Shown: in pieces, positions 63,273-64,000 of the stretch
How the letters are laid out: each line of letters begins with the position of its first letter
How positions within the stretch are numbered: position 1 is the stretch's first letter
Assembly: GCA_002256205.1 (NCBI GenBank)
Contig: NKIW01000006.1
Span: 62,001 to 126,000, forward strand
Direction of reading: 5' to 3'
DNA from: Rhizobiales bacterium PAR1
Lineage (GTDB): Bacteria > Pseudomonadota > Alphaproteobacteria > Rhizobiales > Beijerinckiaceae
Length of the DNA: 64,000 bases
Made by a program: the position numbers and the translations under genes
Notes under the pieces: model-generated
Database searches by the model: none
What the model was told of the DNA's origin: nothing
The model's input: the letters and a program-made list of their open reading frames with translations, nothing else

Positions 63273-64000
63273 TCGATCTCGAGCGTGACCATCACCGGGA
63301 CATGGTCGGAAGGCCGCTCCCAACCGCGCGTCTCGCGGAAAATCTGACCGGTCTTGAGCCCTTGGCCAAGATCCTTCCCGAGCCAGACGTGATCGAGCCG
63401 GCGACCGAGATCGCGTGTTTCCCAATCCGGCGAGCGGTAGCTCCACCAGGAATAGACCTTCTCCGGCTCGGGCTTGAGCACGCGCATCGCGTCCACCCAG
63501 TCGCCTTCTGAAATGACCTCCAGCAGGCCCTTGGTCTCGATGGGCGTATGGCTCACGACATCGAGCAGTTTCTTGTGGCTCCAGACATCGTGTTCCAGCG
63601 GCGCGATGTTGAGATCGCCAACGAGGATGGCGCGGGGGTCTTCTTTCCGCGCGAGGTTCGAGAACTGCTTCAGCTCCTCCACGAAGGCGAGTTTGTGCGC
63701 AAACTTCGGGTTTTCCTCAGGGTCGGCGACATCACCGCCAGCAGGGACGTAGAAGTTATGGATGGTTACGGCCTTTGCGCCAGCACCGATCTTGGCTGCG
63801 ATATGCCGGGCATCCGGCTTGCCGCACATGTCACGCGTGGAATGGGCCTCCAGCGGTTTCTTCGATAGGATCGCGACGCCGTTGTAGCCCTTGATACCAC
63901 TGATCACGCGATGCCTGTAGCCCGCCTTTTCGAAGGCGGCGTGCGGGAAAACATCATTGGGGCACTTGGTTTCCTGCAAGCACAGCACATCCGGCGCCTG
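63269..64000 (-). CDS. xthA: Exodeoxyribonuclease III (5' end outside window)
   Basis: ExoIII-family AP endonuclease. The visible 243 codons run from PDVLCLQETKCPND (catalytic Glu) through HNFYVPAGGD, LVGDLNIAPLEHDV (Asp/Asn) and RRLDHVWL to SDHVPVMVTLEID (catalytic Asp/His). The N-terminal 25-30 residues lie beyond the right edge. It is convergent with the preceding gene. Confidence 0.93.
   Translation of the reverse strand, partial: QAPDVLCLQETKCPNDVFPHAAFEKAGYRHRVISGIKGYNGVAILSKKPLEAHSTRDMCGKPDARHIAAKIGAGAKAVTIHNFYVPAGGDVADPEENPKFAHKLAFVEELKQFSNLARKEDPRAILVGDLNIAPLEHDVWSHKKLLDVVSHTPIETKGLLEVISEGDWVDAMRVLKPEPEKVYSWWSYRSPDWETRDLGRRLDHVWLGKDLGQGLKTGQIFRETRGWERPSDHVPVMVTLEID

Noticed and set aside
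1-64000. tRNA, rRNA, insertion sequences, CRISPR arrays or prophage
   Set aside because: I found no cloverleaf-like tRNA sequence, rRNA, transposase motif, regularly spaced repeats or phage genes; covariance-model searches were not possible here.

Overview
The window is GC-rich DNA (well above 60% by eye) from an alphaproteobacterium, most likely of the order Hyphomicrobiales (Rhizobiales). The evidence is gene order: rimI-fur-plsC-miaB-phoH-ybeY, hslVU beside hisB-DUF2628-hisHAFE-coaA, dnaQ-coaE-aroE-maf-ppsR facing hemE, and rho-mnmE-mnmG-rsmG-parA-parB with holA-lptE-leuS. I found no tRNA, rRNA, insertion sequence or CRISPR array.

Region 1 (1-19754) is a catabolic block. A divergent promoter region with two matching palindromes separates a TetR regulator from an acyl-CoA dehydrogenase/acyl-CoA ligase pair; the ligase resembles cyclohexanecarboxylate-CoA ligases. 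A ten-gene leftward operon (16807 to 3495) encodes a branched-chain-amino-acid-type ABC importer (the second permease and both ATPases fused in one polypeptide), an AroE-like dehydrogenase, two KstD-like flavoproteins, a double NIPSNAP protein, a TIM-barrel isomerase, a second acyl-CoA dehydrogenase and a CoA-transferase. An IclR regulator faces it across a spacer with two IclR-type operators, followed by a second TIM-barrel isomerase and a zeta-class GST (MaiA-like). I infer uptake, CoA activation and ring dehydrogenation of an alicyclic, probably hydroxylated, carboxylic acid. The substrate is unknown.

Region 2 (19755-33156) is mostly leftward housekeeping: CorC, YbeY, PhoH, MiaB, PlsC, Fur/Mur, RimI, TsaB, a NifU-type scaffold, UspA, TrpS, MurJ, a phosphoesterase and HslUV, with a candidate heat-shock promoter before hslV. 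Region 3 (33361-37944) is the rightward his operon plus coaA. A small AT-rich island (about 37945-38360) carries an orphan gene resembling Imm8 immunity proteins. Region 4 (38363-47107) holds adenosine kinase, Smr, MltA, a Tim44-like protein, FxsA, SecB, DnaQ, CoaE, AroE, Maf and PpsR.

Region 5 (47108-56108) looks like the chromosome origin and its partition locus. The 409-bp gap between ppsR and hemE has near-consensus DnaA boxes, inverted repeats and GANTC sites, in the same place as the Caulobacter origin. The genes immediately on both sides are transcribed away from it. Two perfect 16-bp parS sites follow, one between mnmE and mnmG and one inside rsmG, then parA and parB. Region 6 (56094-64000) holds holA, lptE, leuS, a YggS-type PLP protein, an L,D-transpeptidase, a CenR-like response regulator, a lone cyclic-nucleotide-binding-domain protein and a truncated exonuclease III gene.
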